A program made the position numbers and the translations under genes. From Tricholoma matsutake (lineage: Eukaryota; Basidiomycota; Agaricomycetes; Agaricales; Tricholomataceae), in NCBI GenBank assembly GCA_026075535.2, contig AP026546.1, forward strand, positions 10,230,001-10,294,000: a DNA stretch of 64,000 nucleotides. Direction: 5' to 3'. This document shows positions 20,458-32,586 of this stretch, one piece after another. Numbering within the stretch: position 1 is the first letter of the stretch; each line of letters begins with the position of its first letter. The notes under the pieces were generated by a model. The model had not been told where the DNA came from and did not search any database. It worked only from the letters and a program-made list of their open reading frames with translations.

Positions 20458-23379
20458 TAACCCCCTCTCTAAGATGCATCACCCCGATACATTTGAAATT
20501 GTATACGACCAAAGTCTGTGACTTGAATGTGATGCGGTGCAGCAGTGTGCCGTTGGTGGAATTCCTTGATTAACCGAGGGGCATTTATGTCAGACTCTTC
20601 GACCCATGAGTTCTCCTCATACCCATAACCCTTCCAATGTACCAAATACTGGAGTTTTCCTCAACACAAATGGCTGTCCAAGATTGACTCGACTTTGTAT
20701 TGGGGTTCTCCCTCGATCACTGTAGGTGGTGGTGGTGGGTGTGAATGGCATCCTGGGAATGGATCTGGGGGAGCTGGAAGCAATTTGATGACATGGAAGA
20801 TGGGATGGAGTCTGGACATGGAGGCTGGGAGGTGTAGACGATAGGCATGTGTTCCAACACACTTGACAATGGGGAAAGGTCCCAAGAAGCGATGAGCGAG
20901 TTTCTTGGATGGACGTGTAGTGGAGACGTCACTGGAGTCAAGATAAACTCGATCACCAACCTTGTACTGAGGGGTTGGGGAGTGGCGTTGGTTGTAAAAT
21001 TGCGCCATGTCGTCCTTCACCTTTGCTAAGGCTGCCCTTGCCTCCTCCAAGCTATCCCTCATGCGTTCTGTGAACTCATTCACCATCTCGATGTGTGAGG
21101 GAGTTTGGCGAGGTTCAAATCCCATGCATGGATGTCATCCAGTGTCTAAGAGGAAAGGGGTCTGTTGAGTGGAAGCATGGACATGGTTGTTGTATCCGAA
21201 CTCAGCCAAAGGAAGGAGATCATCCCAATCATCCTGGCGTTCATTGACAAAGAGGCGGATGTACTGCTCCAGTTCCTGGTTGACTCGCTCCATCTGGCCA
21301 TCAGTTTGTGGGTGATAAGCGGTTGAAGTGAGGAGTTTGATCCCCAGGAGTCAGTACAGCTCATGAGTGAACTCTGCCATGAACTGAGGGCCACAATCCG
21401 AGAGGAAGGCACCAGGAAGTCCATGTAATTTCCACACGTGGTGGAGGTAGAGTCGAGCGGCACCTAGGGCACTGACAGTGGTGTGAGTGGGAATGAAGTG
21501 AGCGCGTTTTCCCACTGAGTCAACTGTGCACATCACCACATCAAACCCATTTGACTCTGGCAATTCCACCACAAAGTCGACGCTGACGACATCCCAACAA
21601 CTCTCTGGAACAGGAAGAGGGTGTAGCTCACCAATAGGCTTGCGACGAGGAACCTTGGTGCGTAAGCAAAGGTCACAAGTGCCACAATACTGACCAATGA
21701 GCCATGACATTTGTGGCCACCAATAGTTCCATGAGGTGAGCTCCAAGGTCTTCCAGCATCCAGGGTGGCCAGCAATCTGTGAGTCATGGTGTTGGGATAT
21801 GATGCGCCGGTGAAGGTCTGGGTCATTGGGAACATAGATGCAATCCCTGAAATACAACAAGTCCTCCTTTTCAGCCCACCTTGCCGCATGTAAGGAAAGG
21901 GTCAATCCCTTCCTCAGTTCTTTAACAGCTTGGGCGACAACATCCTCATGTAAACCGCTATGGTTTGCACAACGAATGCCATGTAGGATGTCCCGCTCCT
22001 CACCCTGGGGTGCGATGCCTTCCAGTGCCCGAATGGTGAACAGGTCTGGCTGCAACAGCACAATGTTTTGGTTGTCACCGCTGCCATCCCCATGGTCTGC
22101 ACGTTGGGATAGGGCATCGGTCTTCCCCATGCTGCGACCCGGACGGTGGTGTAAGGAGAAGTCGAATCTAGATAGATACAGGGACCAACAAGCTTGATGA
22201 CGGTTCAATTTCTTGGCCATCATGAAGTACTCGAGATTCTTGTGATCTGTCCAAATTTCCACCTTGTGTTGGGCACCCTCAAGGAAGTGTCGCCACTCCT
22301 CAAGCACACGCATTATCGCCAACATCTCCTTGTCATGGATCTTGTAGTTTTGCTCTACATCACTAAGGCTTTTGGAGTAGAACGCAACAGGATGCCCCTT
22401 CTGGTCCTCCGGAGACTGCTGAGACAACATGGTGCCCATCGCAAAGTCAGAACTGTTGGCTTCTACACGAAAAGGACGTGAATTGTCAGCAAAGGTAAGG
22501 ATCGGAGTGGAAGTGACCATCTCCTTAAGCTTTTCGAACGCCTCCTGTTGTGCATTATCCCACCTCCATGCCTCCTTTCCTGTCAAGTCGAACAGTGGTC
22601 GTGCATGATGTGAGAAATCCTCAATAAAATGCTGATAGAAATTGATGAAGCCCAGGAAAGACTGCACCTCCTTCTTGTTCATGGGCGTCGGCCAAGCTGT
22701 GACCCCGTTTACCTTGATAGGATCCATCTCCACTTGACCCTCTGAGATAATCAGGCCGAGGTACTTGATCTTGGTCCTTTCGAACTCGCATTTTTCCTGA
22801 CGAAGGTAGAGTTTGTACCGTCAAAGTCGCTCTAGGATGAGGCGCATGATGCGACGGTGCTCTTCAACCGTGCGAGTGAAGATGAGGATGTCATCGAGAT
22901 AGATGCAGACAATGCCTTCGAGGATGAGGTCATGGAAGATGTTGTTCATCATGGTCTGAAAGGTGGCAGGGCTATTAGTAAGGCCAAAGAACATGACGAG
23001 CAGTTCAAAAAGACCACGGTTGGTATGAAAGGCTGCCTTCCACTCATCTCCCTCCTTTATCCTCACATTATTATAGCCCCAACAGACATTGAGCTTGGTG
23101 AAGTATCGGGCTCCACGGAGCTGGTTTACGAGTTCAGAGATGAGGGGTAGTGGGTAGCAATTTTTGACTGTGATGTTGTTGAGCCTTCTGTAGTCTTGAA
23201 CCGGTCAAAGTGAGCCATCCTTCTTCTTGACAAAGAAAAAGGGAGAGGCCATGGGTGACTTTGATGGTTGAATATGTCCAGAGGCCAGGTGCTTGTCGAT
23301 GAACTGGTCAAGCTGCTGTTGTTCTTCCGGAGAGAGAGGATAGACCTTGCAGGATGAAGGGGTTGCACCGGGGGTGAGT
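20458..23379 (-). pseudogene. Gypsy-1 pol relic (RT to chromodomain), 5'-truncated
   Basis: On the minus strand: RT from KKDGS region (frame broken around 23200) with [30 protein letters not shown], then RNase H (WTDHKNLEYFM), integrase zinc finger and core (VSVDFVVELPES, LSDCGPQFMAEF, TAYHPQTDGQ), GPY region (YKVGDRVYLDSS, FLGPFPIVK) and a C-terminal chromodomain (YLVHWKGYGYEENSW near 20630). Stops are CGA to TGA changes, e.g. after HELY (21351). The element stops abruptly at 23379, where its sister continues, so gag, protease and the 5' LTR are lost. RT motif A carries Asn instead of Asp, as in gypsy-2. Confidence 0.85.
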
Positions 23380-24919
23380 ATGCCAACCTCTTTGCTGCTT
23401 TGGATTCTTCAATAGTTTTGCCCTCCATGCCTCCCCCTTTAGAAATGCAATATGGGATGGAGTGTCCAGGGTGCTTGCAGTTGCTACAGATCACAGTGGA
23501 AGTGAATTGAGGGGGTTTAGAGCTGGCGGCAAGACTGATAGAATTATGGTGGACATGATTATTGTTCTTGCAGAGGGACTGTTTGTTCTCTAGAAATAAA
23601 TGAATGTCCTTGGAAGTATAAGGTGCATATTCAGTCAATGCCGAGATGTCTCATGAAACAATGGAATGGGCATGGGGAAAATGAAGACTGAGGGAATTCA
23701 GGAGTGCAATACAGCACAGTAAGTCAGAAGTGATCTTCTCCATGGCAAACACTCGCTCAATGAGTCCACAGATCTTCTCCACTATTTTGGGTGAGAGAGT
23801 GTCAGTGGTGCACTGTATAGAGAGTGCCTGCTGTAATAAAGCAACTTGGTGAACCGGCCCAGCCTTCTGGTGATGAACTTGAAGGATTTCTCCTGTGCAG
23901 TCCTGGAAGGGCTTATGAAAGGGCACTCAGAGGGTGCCACTCCAGACACAATGACAGCATACACAAGATGGGAATTAGCCATCCAGTTGGAACAAGCTCG
24001 AGGCTCTGCAAGCATTGATAGGTCCACCGTGAGCTCCAAGCTCTGGGAATGCCTCCAAATGCATCAACACATGACCACTCACCCTAGGAACCCCACAAAA
24101 CTGCTCCGAGAATATTTCGAACAACTTCAAATGACTTCAAACAACTTCGCAACACTTTGCAGCACTTCGAACGTCTTTGGCCACCATATACCTATTGCAC
24201 CACCCTTTGGATACATGCAGCACACCTTGTAAGAGTTAGTGCATCACATATCGAGCACCACCAGACACAAGGAGACACAACGATGGAATTTTAGGATGTG
24301 ATTGTGGTGCTTCAACATCTTGATGATATATTGGATCAATGGGGACAGGTACCCATGATAAATCATGACTCTATACATTTCCCTTAGTCTCAAAGTTCAG
24401 TGTTTTACGCCAAACTTCCTCAAACTTCTCATACTAGCTTTTTGAAACTATTGCATATTGGCTATCACCTCTCGATGCCTTCCTACATTCTTATAGTCTA
24501 TCCTCAGCCTTTGTCTAAATTGTCCTCATCCACTACAAGTCTCTCAAACTTCTTCAAACTTCTCTTGAACCTCTTCAAACTTTATCGAACTTCTCTTGAA
24601 CACCTTTGCAGTGCTTGGAATACTCTTGAACCTCTTCAAACATCGTTGGACACCCTCTAGAGTTGTTTTCCTAGTCTTGGGTAACAGTGTTGATATTTAG
24701 TACCACCTTGCAACCTTCCTCTAACTAGTGTTATACCATTTGAGCCCTTATTGTGGGGTTTGTTTGGGTTTCCTGGTCGAGTATCATCAGCATTGGCTTT
24801 TTCAAGTTGCCAGTAATGTATTCAGACAGCCCATTGAGGAAAAATGTAATAGTAATGTCTTCACACCATTCTTTGTAGTTAGATTTAAGTTTGTTGAGCT
24901 TCACACCAGTATAGTGCAT
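23380..24919 (-). pseudogene. Copia-2 gag relic
   Basis: The minus-strand fragment at 24919-24731 (SNYKEWCEDITITFFLNGL) resembles the N-terminal gag motif of fungal copia (LNGSNYxEWxxDI). Fragments at 24039-23651 and 23638-23380 carry the remainder, with a CCHC zinc knuckle CSNCKHPGHSIPYC and [19 protein letters not shown]. Frames are broken several times. About 24060-24730 is CT-rich sequence with CTTCAAACTTCTC-type repeats and no coding potential, perhaps a further insertion. Confidence 0.55.
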
Positions 24920-25214
24920 GGAAAGTCAGATAAGGGGGACAGACGGGGAATTTGTTTCCTGGGAAGTCATCTCTGGGGAGTTCGACATACTTAGGTCCTA
25001 AGAGGTTGAAGACAGGAAGGAGAGCTGGTGTGTGAGGCAACAAAGAGATGGAAACACGGCAGAAAACCAGAACGTGTCAAGATAAGATAAGATCAAAATA
25101 GAGGGTGATTGAACATCGATCAAAGGAGACGATCCCAGATCATCAAGTGGCTAAGGAGGATTTCTATCATCACTTAAAGGTGACAGAAGTGGCCCATAAC
25201 CTATAGAGATCCAA

Positions 25215-26525
25215 CCTAAACATGTCCGCCGATGACAGGGGAACCCCAGGCTTTGCCCCACCCAGGACCATGATCAGCAGCTAAAAAACGATGAGACTCA
25301 CTACCTGGCACACCAGAACACCCACAAAATGCATCCCAACAACCCTGCTCACCCCCAAACCCCCAGAAATGAGCTGTCTTGCTGTCACCCATGTCCTACA
25401 CCCCTGCCATGTCACCCACGATGTTGAGCACATTTGCTCATCGAAATATGTTGTTTGTGCATCAAAACAACCTGGCCAATCCCACCATCCTCATTGACAA
25501 ACCAAGACCCCTCATAGATGACCAAACTCCACCCAGCTCACCCCAGACACCTGTTAGCCATGCTGAGCCACACCTCATCAGCACTGCATATAGTCACCAA
25601 CAACACTGTCCACTCCCCGAGGCCCTGCTCACCCCTAAAGCTCCCAGAATGAGCTGTTTTGCCACCATAGGCATGTTATGAACCTCCTGCATCACCGATG
25701 ACACTGTCTGCACCAGCAAGCACACCCTGTTCACGCCATAGATCCAGTTTGCGCCCCATCCACCCTGGCTCATGTCTAAGCCCCCCGTTCCACACCTTGA
25801 ACAACCATTTCCCATGGCAATATCATTGTCAATACCCCCTGCTGTGTTGTCATGAACACTGTCCACGCCCTGGAACACTCATTGTAACACCCACCTTTGT
25901 CAATGCCAACCCACTGTCATTGTCAGCACCAATCAATGCCTGTCCTGGTTAACACCTGTCCTTGTCCTTGCCTGCCCTTGTGAACCCCTGCCGTCAACAT
26001 GTTTGTCAATGATTGTGACTCAGTTTTCTTTGGAGCACATAAAGTACCTTTAGCTCCACCATCCTCATCAATGCCCACTGTCCTCGTCAATGCCCACTGT
26101 CCTTGTCAACACCCACTGTCCTTGCCAACACCCACTGTCCTTGTCAATGCCCCCTGTCCTTGATGCCCACCATCATCACCCACTGTCATCATCAGTCCAC
26201 TACCAGGCAACTCAATGTTTTCACCAATGTGTAAAGTGTGCCTGTGACTTGTTGATTCAACCCCCCCCCCCCTGGTCATTTTTTTTGGAGTATGAGAGAG
26301 TGTAAGAGTTCCTCTTACATCATCACAACAATATCACATGCAACCCAGTTTATCACATGTTATTCTAGTAGTATATAGTCTATACTTCGAATACTTGTAC
26401 CATATCTTAGTTTCCTACCCTGAAATATACTAAGTTCCTTACATGTTCTAGTTCCTTTGAGTCTCAAGTGTTGGAAGCTCTGGCTTCCTTCCACAAGAAT
26501 CACCAGTTGCTCACATGTGCCTGTG
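25215..26525. other. C-rich non-coding region with degenerate repeats
   Basis: Repeated phrases such as CCTGCTCACCCC..CCCAGAATGAGCTGT (25340, 25625) and TGTCCTTGTCAA/CAATGCCCACTG (25900-26165), plus a poly-C run at 26262, but no sustained coding pattern. I see no gene. Confidence 0.5.
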
Positions 26526-26894
26526 CTAAGTGCTGTCCCCATATCCAACAATGATGAATGTGTGGTCCATAGTTCTCCTGGTCTCTGTATACATCCTGGA
26601 GTTTTGACAGGAAGAGTATTGACTCAATCTCAGCATGTTCTCCCAAATCTCCCACAGCACATCATATTGAAGAAGGTCAAGCATTTGGCTTTCATGTTCA
26701 TCCATTAACCAGTTGTGTGTAGCATAGGTAGCAAGGTAGTGAGCTCCAATGCTGGCACTGAAGCCCCAGATTGCACCAGCTGGGTGGCATGTCAAGTCCA
26801 GGTGGCATGGTGGTATGGCAAAGGGTGAAAATTTTGTAAATTGCAATATCTGATCGTTGAATATGTACAGTTGCAATAAGCAAACTCTTGTCAA
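26526..26894 (-). pseudogene. Fragment resembling a Ulp1-type (C48) peptidase N-terminal part
   Basis: The frame reads CHPAGAIWGFSASIGAHYLA, then NWLMDEHESQMLDLLQ and VLWEIWENMLRLSQ. The NWLxDEHxxxMLDLL phrase is the entry segment I recall from Ulp1-like peptidase domains in basidiomycete transposon-linked proteins. No catalytic His/Asp/Cys region follows. Assignment is tentative. About 120 codons with no visible gene model. Confidence 0.3.
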
Positions 26895-27130
26895 TGCTAC
26901 TTTCCAGCTAGGATTCCATTTCTTAACCAGTATACAGTGCCAGGTAGCTGAGAGGATCTCACAAGTACAGTATCCATATTACTGTTCATATCTTTCCATT
27001 TTGGATGTTCCCCAACAGGGATGAAATTTTTGGGATGGCACATGCAATCACCCAAACTGACGAAACCATAAGTTTGGACTGATGGTCACATGTCACAAGG
27101 GGTGATGGATTGAATGAAATGGTACAGTAC

Positions 27131-27317
27131 TGGAGTTTATAATTGCACAAGGAAGGGGGACTTGTTATTGTGTGTGGTTAGAGTCAAAGCAAGAGTTAGA
27201 TGTCTTGTATACTCCTATTGTAGTATTGATGCATACTATGATCTATATATAGCATGTAAGTACTAATAATAGAATTATTTACTCAGACTGCACATGGCTT
27301 GCCTGTATCCACTATAA
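27131..27317 (-). mobile_element. Solo LTR of the copia-1 family
   Basis: Similar throughout to the copia-1 3' LTR at 38183-38362: shared blocks GTATACTCCTATTGTAGTA, CTATATATAGCATGTA and GGCTTGCCTGTATCC. No polypurine tract or internal copia sequence adjoins it. The exact right end and target duplication cannot be resolved. Confidence 0.6.
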
Positions 27318-28560
27318 TTAGGCTGGGTTTGTGGGAAAGCCAGGTGGGGCAGAGCTGTGACCATGCTATGTGACAGTCCAGCCACTTTTGCATGATAGGA
27401 AAAAATTGAAATTCAGCCTCCTGCACTTTCATGTCAGTGTATTGGTGCCATATCCAAGACCTACACACAGGTGTTCTGAATGTGTAGTGGTGCAGGTCAT
27501 CTCAAGCTGAAATACGTAACTTGGATAATTACTGTAGTTGTCAAAGTCCATGGTACGCATCCTGCACGTGCATCATGTACTGAGCTCAGCTTATAGATGA
27601 ACTTCAAGTCCTGTTGTATGAACTGCAAACAAACTCATCCTTCAGCCATGTCGTTGGACTCATTCTTCCCATTCCACTTGTTGCTGCTGCCCGATACATC
27701 GCTTTCGCATCACCTACATACTCCAGCTACAACTCGGAATGCCAATTCTGCTGACATTCACCTCCATGCATTTTCATCTCCACTGCATTGTGCAATGATC
27801 TATACCACCGATCACTCTTCAATACAAGAGGCATCAGATCTTCTGATCATGGATGTACAACTCCCATGGGTGGGGGGTACTGCCACACAGCTCTGATGGC
27901 AAATGAGTCGGAGAGCAATTCACCATCAATCCACTCAAACCTTCATCCTCTCAGTTGGTCCAAACTTCCAATGTGTTGCCTCAGCAAGATGCATCCACTC
28001 CCTCGATAACTTCAGCATGCACACCAACTAACACTGTATATAGTGTATCCACACTCTCTCCTTCTCATGTTCATAACTCTCCATTAAATAGTTCAACAAA
28101 TAGAGTTCTTTGCAATATGTGCTACAAGCGCATTGATCAAGGCCAATCCTCTTCCTCTAATATCTTAATTCAACATCAAAAAAGTAATAAATGTTGCCTA
28201 ATGTTTGCAGGTAAGCTTTTGTCACCTCAATTATGACACTGCTCATATGGATCGCCTACCAACAATCCATGACTTACATGGTGAGTCCCTTTGATGAGCT
28301 TGTACACAACCAACCTACAACCCAGTGCCTGTGCTGTTTGCATTGCCTGCTTAGTTTCTTATTCTTACGTCCAGCCACAAACAGATATTTTTGGTTGAAT
28401 AAAATCATAAACCCTGGAGAATAAGCTAGAATTAGTAAGTGTCTATGCCATTGCCAGCCAAATTGATTTCATTCTTTCTGCCGAGCTGTGCTGACCATGG
28501 GAAAGTGATGTGTTACTATGTTACTATATTGATATCTACCTCTGCTACCTAAGTAGCTAA
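27318..28560. other. Relic sequence with weak coding traces
   Basis: Plus-strand frames at 27601-28236 include a Ser/Thr/His-rich stretch and CNMCYKRID...NILIQHQKSNKC, a possible degenerate zinc finger followed by a GTAAGC donor (28210). A phrase near 27820 (CAAGAGG, AGATCTTCTGAT, ATGGATGT) recurs near 60290. No gene can be assigned. Confidence 0.3.
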
Positions 28561-28567
28561 GGACATA

Positions 28568-29200
28568 CTAGAAGTAAGCCTTGATAGACCAAGTAGTAAA
28601 AAGCCAGAGTAGGTACAAGTGAATAAATAAAGGTGCAAGTGGGGTAGCATCAAAACCTCTTTGAGGAAAGCTTGCCACCACTGCAGGGTGAAGTACATGG
28701 TGGTGCACAAAGTCTAAGTACAAATATAGAATTAAGGGAGCATCAGAGGCCAGCTTTAGTGGCAGCAACACGTTGAACCTGTCCCCAAATGCGACTGGCC
28801 AGGTGAATAGAGTGGGTGTGCCATTCCATGGCAATAGAGTGGATGTTGCAAGAAAGTGGAATTGAAGGGGAGAGGGAGGAATGTGGTGTTGGTTGTTTGA
28901 AGCCTAGGAGTCTAGTAATGTCTGGGATCTGACCTAAGTAGAAAGCTGAATGGTGCAGTGGCCATGTTGTATTATCATCAGAGAAGAGTAACTTAGCTGC
29001 AGTGATGAGGCATAGCACCATTTTGTGAGACACCAGGTTCTTTTCAACCAATTCCAGACACTTACTTTCTATGAATTCCATGATGACCATGAGACTACTT
29101 GACCTCAGTTCGGTGAAGTATGGGCATTCAATGAAGATGTGATGATCATCCTCAGGAATCTCGATGCAGCCGAAACAGCATTGAAGGGAGTTGATCTTAT
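28568..29200 (-). pseudogene. LINE C-terminal zinc-binding region
   Basis: The reading CCFGCIEIPEDDHHIFIECP followed by YFTELRSS (across 29190-29100) is the Cys-Cys-His-Cys motif typical of LINE ORF2 C-termini. It continues as IESKCLELVEKNLVSHKMVL to about 28750. Frame breaks separate it from the RNase H part. It ends in non-coding 3' sequence with an AT-rich stretch (GAATAAATAAAGG near 28620). Confidence 0.55.
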
Positions 29201-29553
29201 GTCAAGAGTGAAGATGTGTTGCTGTAGGGAGCTGTCCAGAGCATGAGTAAAGTTGGATGAGGGCAGAGTAACACAACAAGGAGCGTAGGTATGGATAAGA
29301 AGGGGGATCGAATGAGTCGAAGGCCATGACCGAGCTCAAGTTCACAAGAGGCTCGAGTGGAAAGCAAATGGTCAGTAAAGCTACATATGTTGGACTCAAC
29401 CCAGCCATCAACCGGAGTGAAGAATGTGAAACAATCCTGTAGGTTGGACCAGATATGTTGAGACCTGGATGCATAGTAGTCTGCAGACGTGTTGAGAATG
29501 GATGGGATGGAGGACTCAGCAGAGTGACCCTTCGTGTAAAGGACAGCCACCTG

Positions 29554-30505
29554 TCATGAACCTAGCAGGTGAAGTATCCACTTGTAGTAGGAGCAGCTGT
29601 TCATGTGCCAAAGATGAGTGTTGATGTTGGCTGAAGTTTGGCTGTTGTTGATGAGTCTAGTGGAGTTAAGATAGTCAGTATAAATCACAGTGAGATCACT
29701 CAGAGGGTCGGTGAGAACAAGGCCGCTGATGATTCCAATGAGTTTGCCATAAAGGATTGATAGATTATGGCCACAGAGCCTCATGACAATGGTGTGTTGG
29801 CCCATGATAGCTGATGTGACAGACTTGTCATCTAAAGGGCCAGCTGATGCAGGAATCATAGAGCCATCGGTACCCCAGAGTTGGGTGTCCTGGGATACAT
29901 CAGTGGGGAGGAAGAGGTTAGCTAACACAATGGATTGAATGAATTTCTCAGCCTGTTGCCATCTGAGTGACCGAGAGAGTAGTAGGTCAGCTGGACCACT
30001 ATAGAGCGCTCTGACCTGGGCTTGAGAGAGGAAGTTCTTGATCAGATTCCAATTCTTCTGTTGAGTGAGCGACCAGTTTCTGGGTGGACAGGTCCTGACA
30101 GTGAAAGTGGTTAGGTTCAGGGCATTTACAGTCCAGCCACCAATATGGCATAATAAGCGGACACCCATAGAGCGAAGTGAGTGAATGGTGTGGCCTGTTG
30201 GATGTTTGGCTTGGGGAACCGACAGCTTTATGAGAGAAACAGCGTGAGATATCAAGCATTGTCCCTCGAGCAGATGACTTTGATCAGTTTGACGGAGGGT
30301 GAGATTGAGTTTCGACATCTGATCCTGTGCAATGATCCACGCAGCAGGAATGGAATCTACAAAATGAGAGAATGACCTGATTAGGCCCACGCAATCAAGG
30401 TGGTATACGCATCTGTTGATTTGACAAGTCCAATCTGCCAGTGTGATCAGTGCCATTGTCCTATAGGCCAGAATATGGTGATTTAGATCACGTGCAAGAC
30501 CATTG
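29554..30505 (-). pseudogene. LINE thumb/RNase H domain
   Basis: This 324-codon frame contains an RNase H-like block: LWGTDGSMIPASAG (first Asp), an expected Glu position reading SILYGKLIGIISGLVL (Glu apparently replaced) and VIYTDYLNSTRL (third Asp). Upstream is the RT thumb/connection (CQINRCVYHLDCV and the SIPAAWI segment). Joins the RT part if the solo LTR at 30511-30911 and one ATGGC copy are removed. Confidence 0.6.
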
Positions 30506-30510
30506 ATGGC

Positions 30511-30911
30511 TGTTAGGGCAACACCCACTATCTGCTAGCTAAGACCATGCAGGTTCTCTCTACAAGAAGGGGGCGGGATCTGCGCTCATGATGGGGGGAT
30601 TGATGGTTTTGATGTGAGGGGTTATTAATAGGTGAGTTTGTTGACAAAGGCCTTTCACACCACAAGCATAGGTGGAATACCTAAGAGAACACAACTGGGG
30701 TCCCCTAGGCATATATTTAGGGTTTATATACTATGTTACATATATTGTACATTGTTGTTACCGACGCACTCGTACATGCACGTACATTTTGATGCATGCA
30801 AAATAAAATTCTCATGCTATCAAAGTGTAGCGTAATTTGGCATCATGTAGCGTAATTCGACATAATAAAATAAAATGAAATTTTATTAGGTAATGGGGTG
30901 GTTTCCTAACA
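30511..30911. mobile_element. Solo LTR, 401 bp, family S1, inside the LINE
   Basis: TGTTAGGG...CCTAACA flanked by the perfect 5-bp duplication ATGGC (30506-30510, 30912-30916). It matches the solo LTR at 11342-11742 in length and almost all bases. The flanking LINE RT/RNase H reading resumes in frame on both sides (GIA / AINGLARD). Confidence 0.93.
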
Positions 30912-30916
30912 ATGGC

Positions 30917-31958
30917 TATGCCAGCATTGATGCGAGCTAATGATGGGAAGTTGAAACCACCAAGGGCCAGTGGGAGAGAGGACAGCAAAGCCTTTCATCT
31001 GGTCTCGCTTCAGGAGATAGAGAGGGGTCTTTGTGCGGTGACTCCAGGTTTTTAGTTCACAGAGGAAGCTCATAAGCTCATGAGTTTGTACACCAGGCTG
31101 AGTGGCAACTTGGGTTTCAGGGATTATGCCCATCTGCGCAGCGTAAGGTGAGAGCTTGAAGTTCAGCCAGGTCATGGGTGAGTTTGCCAAAAAGTTAAAG
31201 ATAAGGAGTCCTCTCCAGTTGGACAGGTCAGTATGGGTTCCTTGTTTGTGGAAGTAGGTGAGATGGGTGTCCTTGATATTACCTGGGAATCTCGTGTTAA
31301 TAACAGAGTGGTTATGTAGATCAAGAACAAGTTGAAGAGCCTTGTCCAAAAGGTTCTTGATGCACCATTTTTCCCATCCATCAGGACCAGGCAAAGGACG
31401 AGGGTTCCCTTTATGAAGCATGGCATGAAAGTCGGCTAGAGTTGCGGCTATGGGCCAGAAAAAGGGATCATCCATGACGTGCCTTTTGACGGTCAGGACT
31501 GAGGGAGTTGTGAGCCATGGTTTGGGCTTGTCGGGAGGCGTTGAGCATTTGTAGAGTTTGGCAAAGTATTGTCTCGTTTCTTCAGCAACAGAGGCAGGGT
31601 TGTTTGCAATGGCACCAGGTGTCAAGATAGAGTTGACTGCCATTGGAAGAGAGATGAAGGCTGCAGATCCAGACATCAATTTCTTTGATGAGCCACCAGA
31701 GAGCACCCCCTTGATTCGACCTGTATCATAGCACTTAGCACATTCGAGTATCTCAGCCCTCTTGGCAGCATATAGCTCTTTGTGGCAGGTGCATCTGGCA
31801 TTCACCAGATATTCAGTGAAAGTTCTTGAAGTGCGACTCGTTGAGAAGGGCGAACTGTGCCAAGTATTGGTCAAAGATCTTAAGTGAGCCATAGGACATT
31901 TGTCATGAATCGCCTTTGGATCGTGAGACTGCTCCACCGAGGTGTCTGATAAGAGCAA
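30917..31958 (-). pseudogene. LINE reverse transcriptase domain
   Basis: The frame shows typical LINE RT landmarks: LPGPDGWEKWCIKNLL (motif 0 region), LDLHNHSVINTRFPGNIKDT, THLTYFHKQGTHTDLSNWRG, FNFLANSPMTWLNFKLSPYA, and LYLLKRDQMKGF, where motif A is reached. The catalytic Asp after LLKRDQMKGF is replaced or out of frame, because the next residues read AVLSPTG. The YADD motif is not seen. The beginning overlaps the endonuclease end in another frame, marking a frameshift near 31920. Confidence 0.65.
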
Positions 31959-32586
31959 CTAGTTCCCTTATACGAGGTGAAGTGACCCACCTATCAATGA
32001 ATTGATACGGTTTGTTTCGACCAAAGGTATTGACCACGGCCTGATCGATAAGTGTGGTCAGCAAATCATATCTTTTGTTGTAGGACTTGTTGCATGTAAT
32101 TTCGGCTGACAAGAGCATTGAGTTTGATGCCACGAGACAATCCACAGAGTCGGTGAAGAGTGCAAACTTATACTTGTCTTCTTTTGTGGGGTATTTGATC
32201 CTGGGAGGTGGGAGAGGTTGGGATGGGATGAATGGCATCGAGGAGGTAACCTGCAAGTTGGGGGTCATGGATTTGAGGATGATCTTTGCTTTGACAGCCC
32301 TGTGGTCAGAGCCAGGTATCCAGGCATGGTCAGTTGAAATTTCAGAGTCCAGGAGATCGTGGCTCAAAACAACAATGTGATCAATGATGTTGCCCCCATT
32401 GGTCGAATGCCAGCCTCGGCAAGTCCAATCAATGAATTGGTTGCAATCTGGGCACTGTTGCCATAGGTCAGTACCAGATGTGTTCCTGAGGAACTTGTTG
32501 AATGTGCGCCGAGTCAGCACATTGTTGGAGGCATGCTCCGAGGCAGAGACAGTAGCATTTAGGTCACCAAAAAGAGACCATGTTGT
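31903..32586 (-). pseudogene. LINE AP-endonuclease, C-terminal half
   Basis: Contains WSLFGDLNATVSASEHASNN (the catalytic GDLN/GDFN), DWTCRGWHSTNGGNIIDHIV and PGSDHRAVKAKI (catalytic SDH). These are the conserved EEP-nuclease motifs that nick target DNA for LINE integration. The N-terminal half lies beyond the inserted TIR element at 32587-33364; the join KT/TWSLFGDLN restores the expected motif. Confidence 0.75.

Larger units (their letters stand above)
19738..25214 (-). mobile_element. Decayed Ty1/copia element (copia-2) with pol replaced by gypsy-1
   Basis: Minus-strand 3' LTR about 19738-19972 (starts TGTTGAGATCTG on the minus strand), preceded by a purine-rich GAGGAGGAG tract, as expected for a polypurine tract. 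Only about 57 bp of internal sequence remain before gypsy-1 (20032-23379). Beyond gypsy-1 come gag relics (23380-24919) and then a 5' region ending at 25198-25214. There GGTTATGGGCC precedes the LTR end TAGAGATCCAACCTAA, which is shared with 19739. The 5' LTR is truncated after about 16 bp. No integrase or RT of copia type remains. Confidence 0.6.

Noticed and set aside
25291..26305. Several 60-100-codon Pro/His/Thr-rich frames
   Set aside because: C-rich degenerate repeats without start context, domains or consistent frame.
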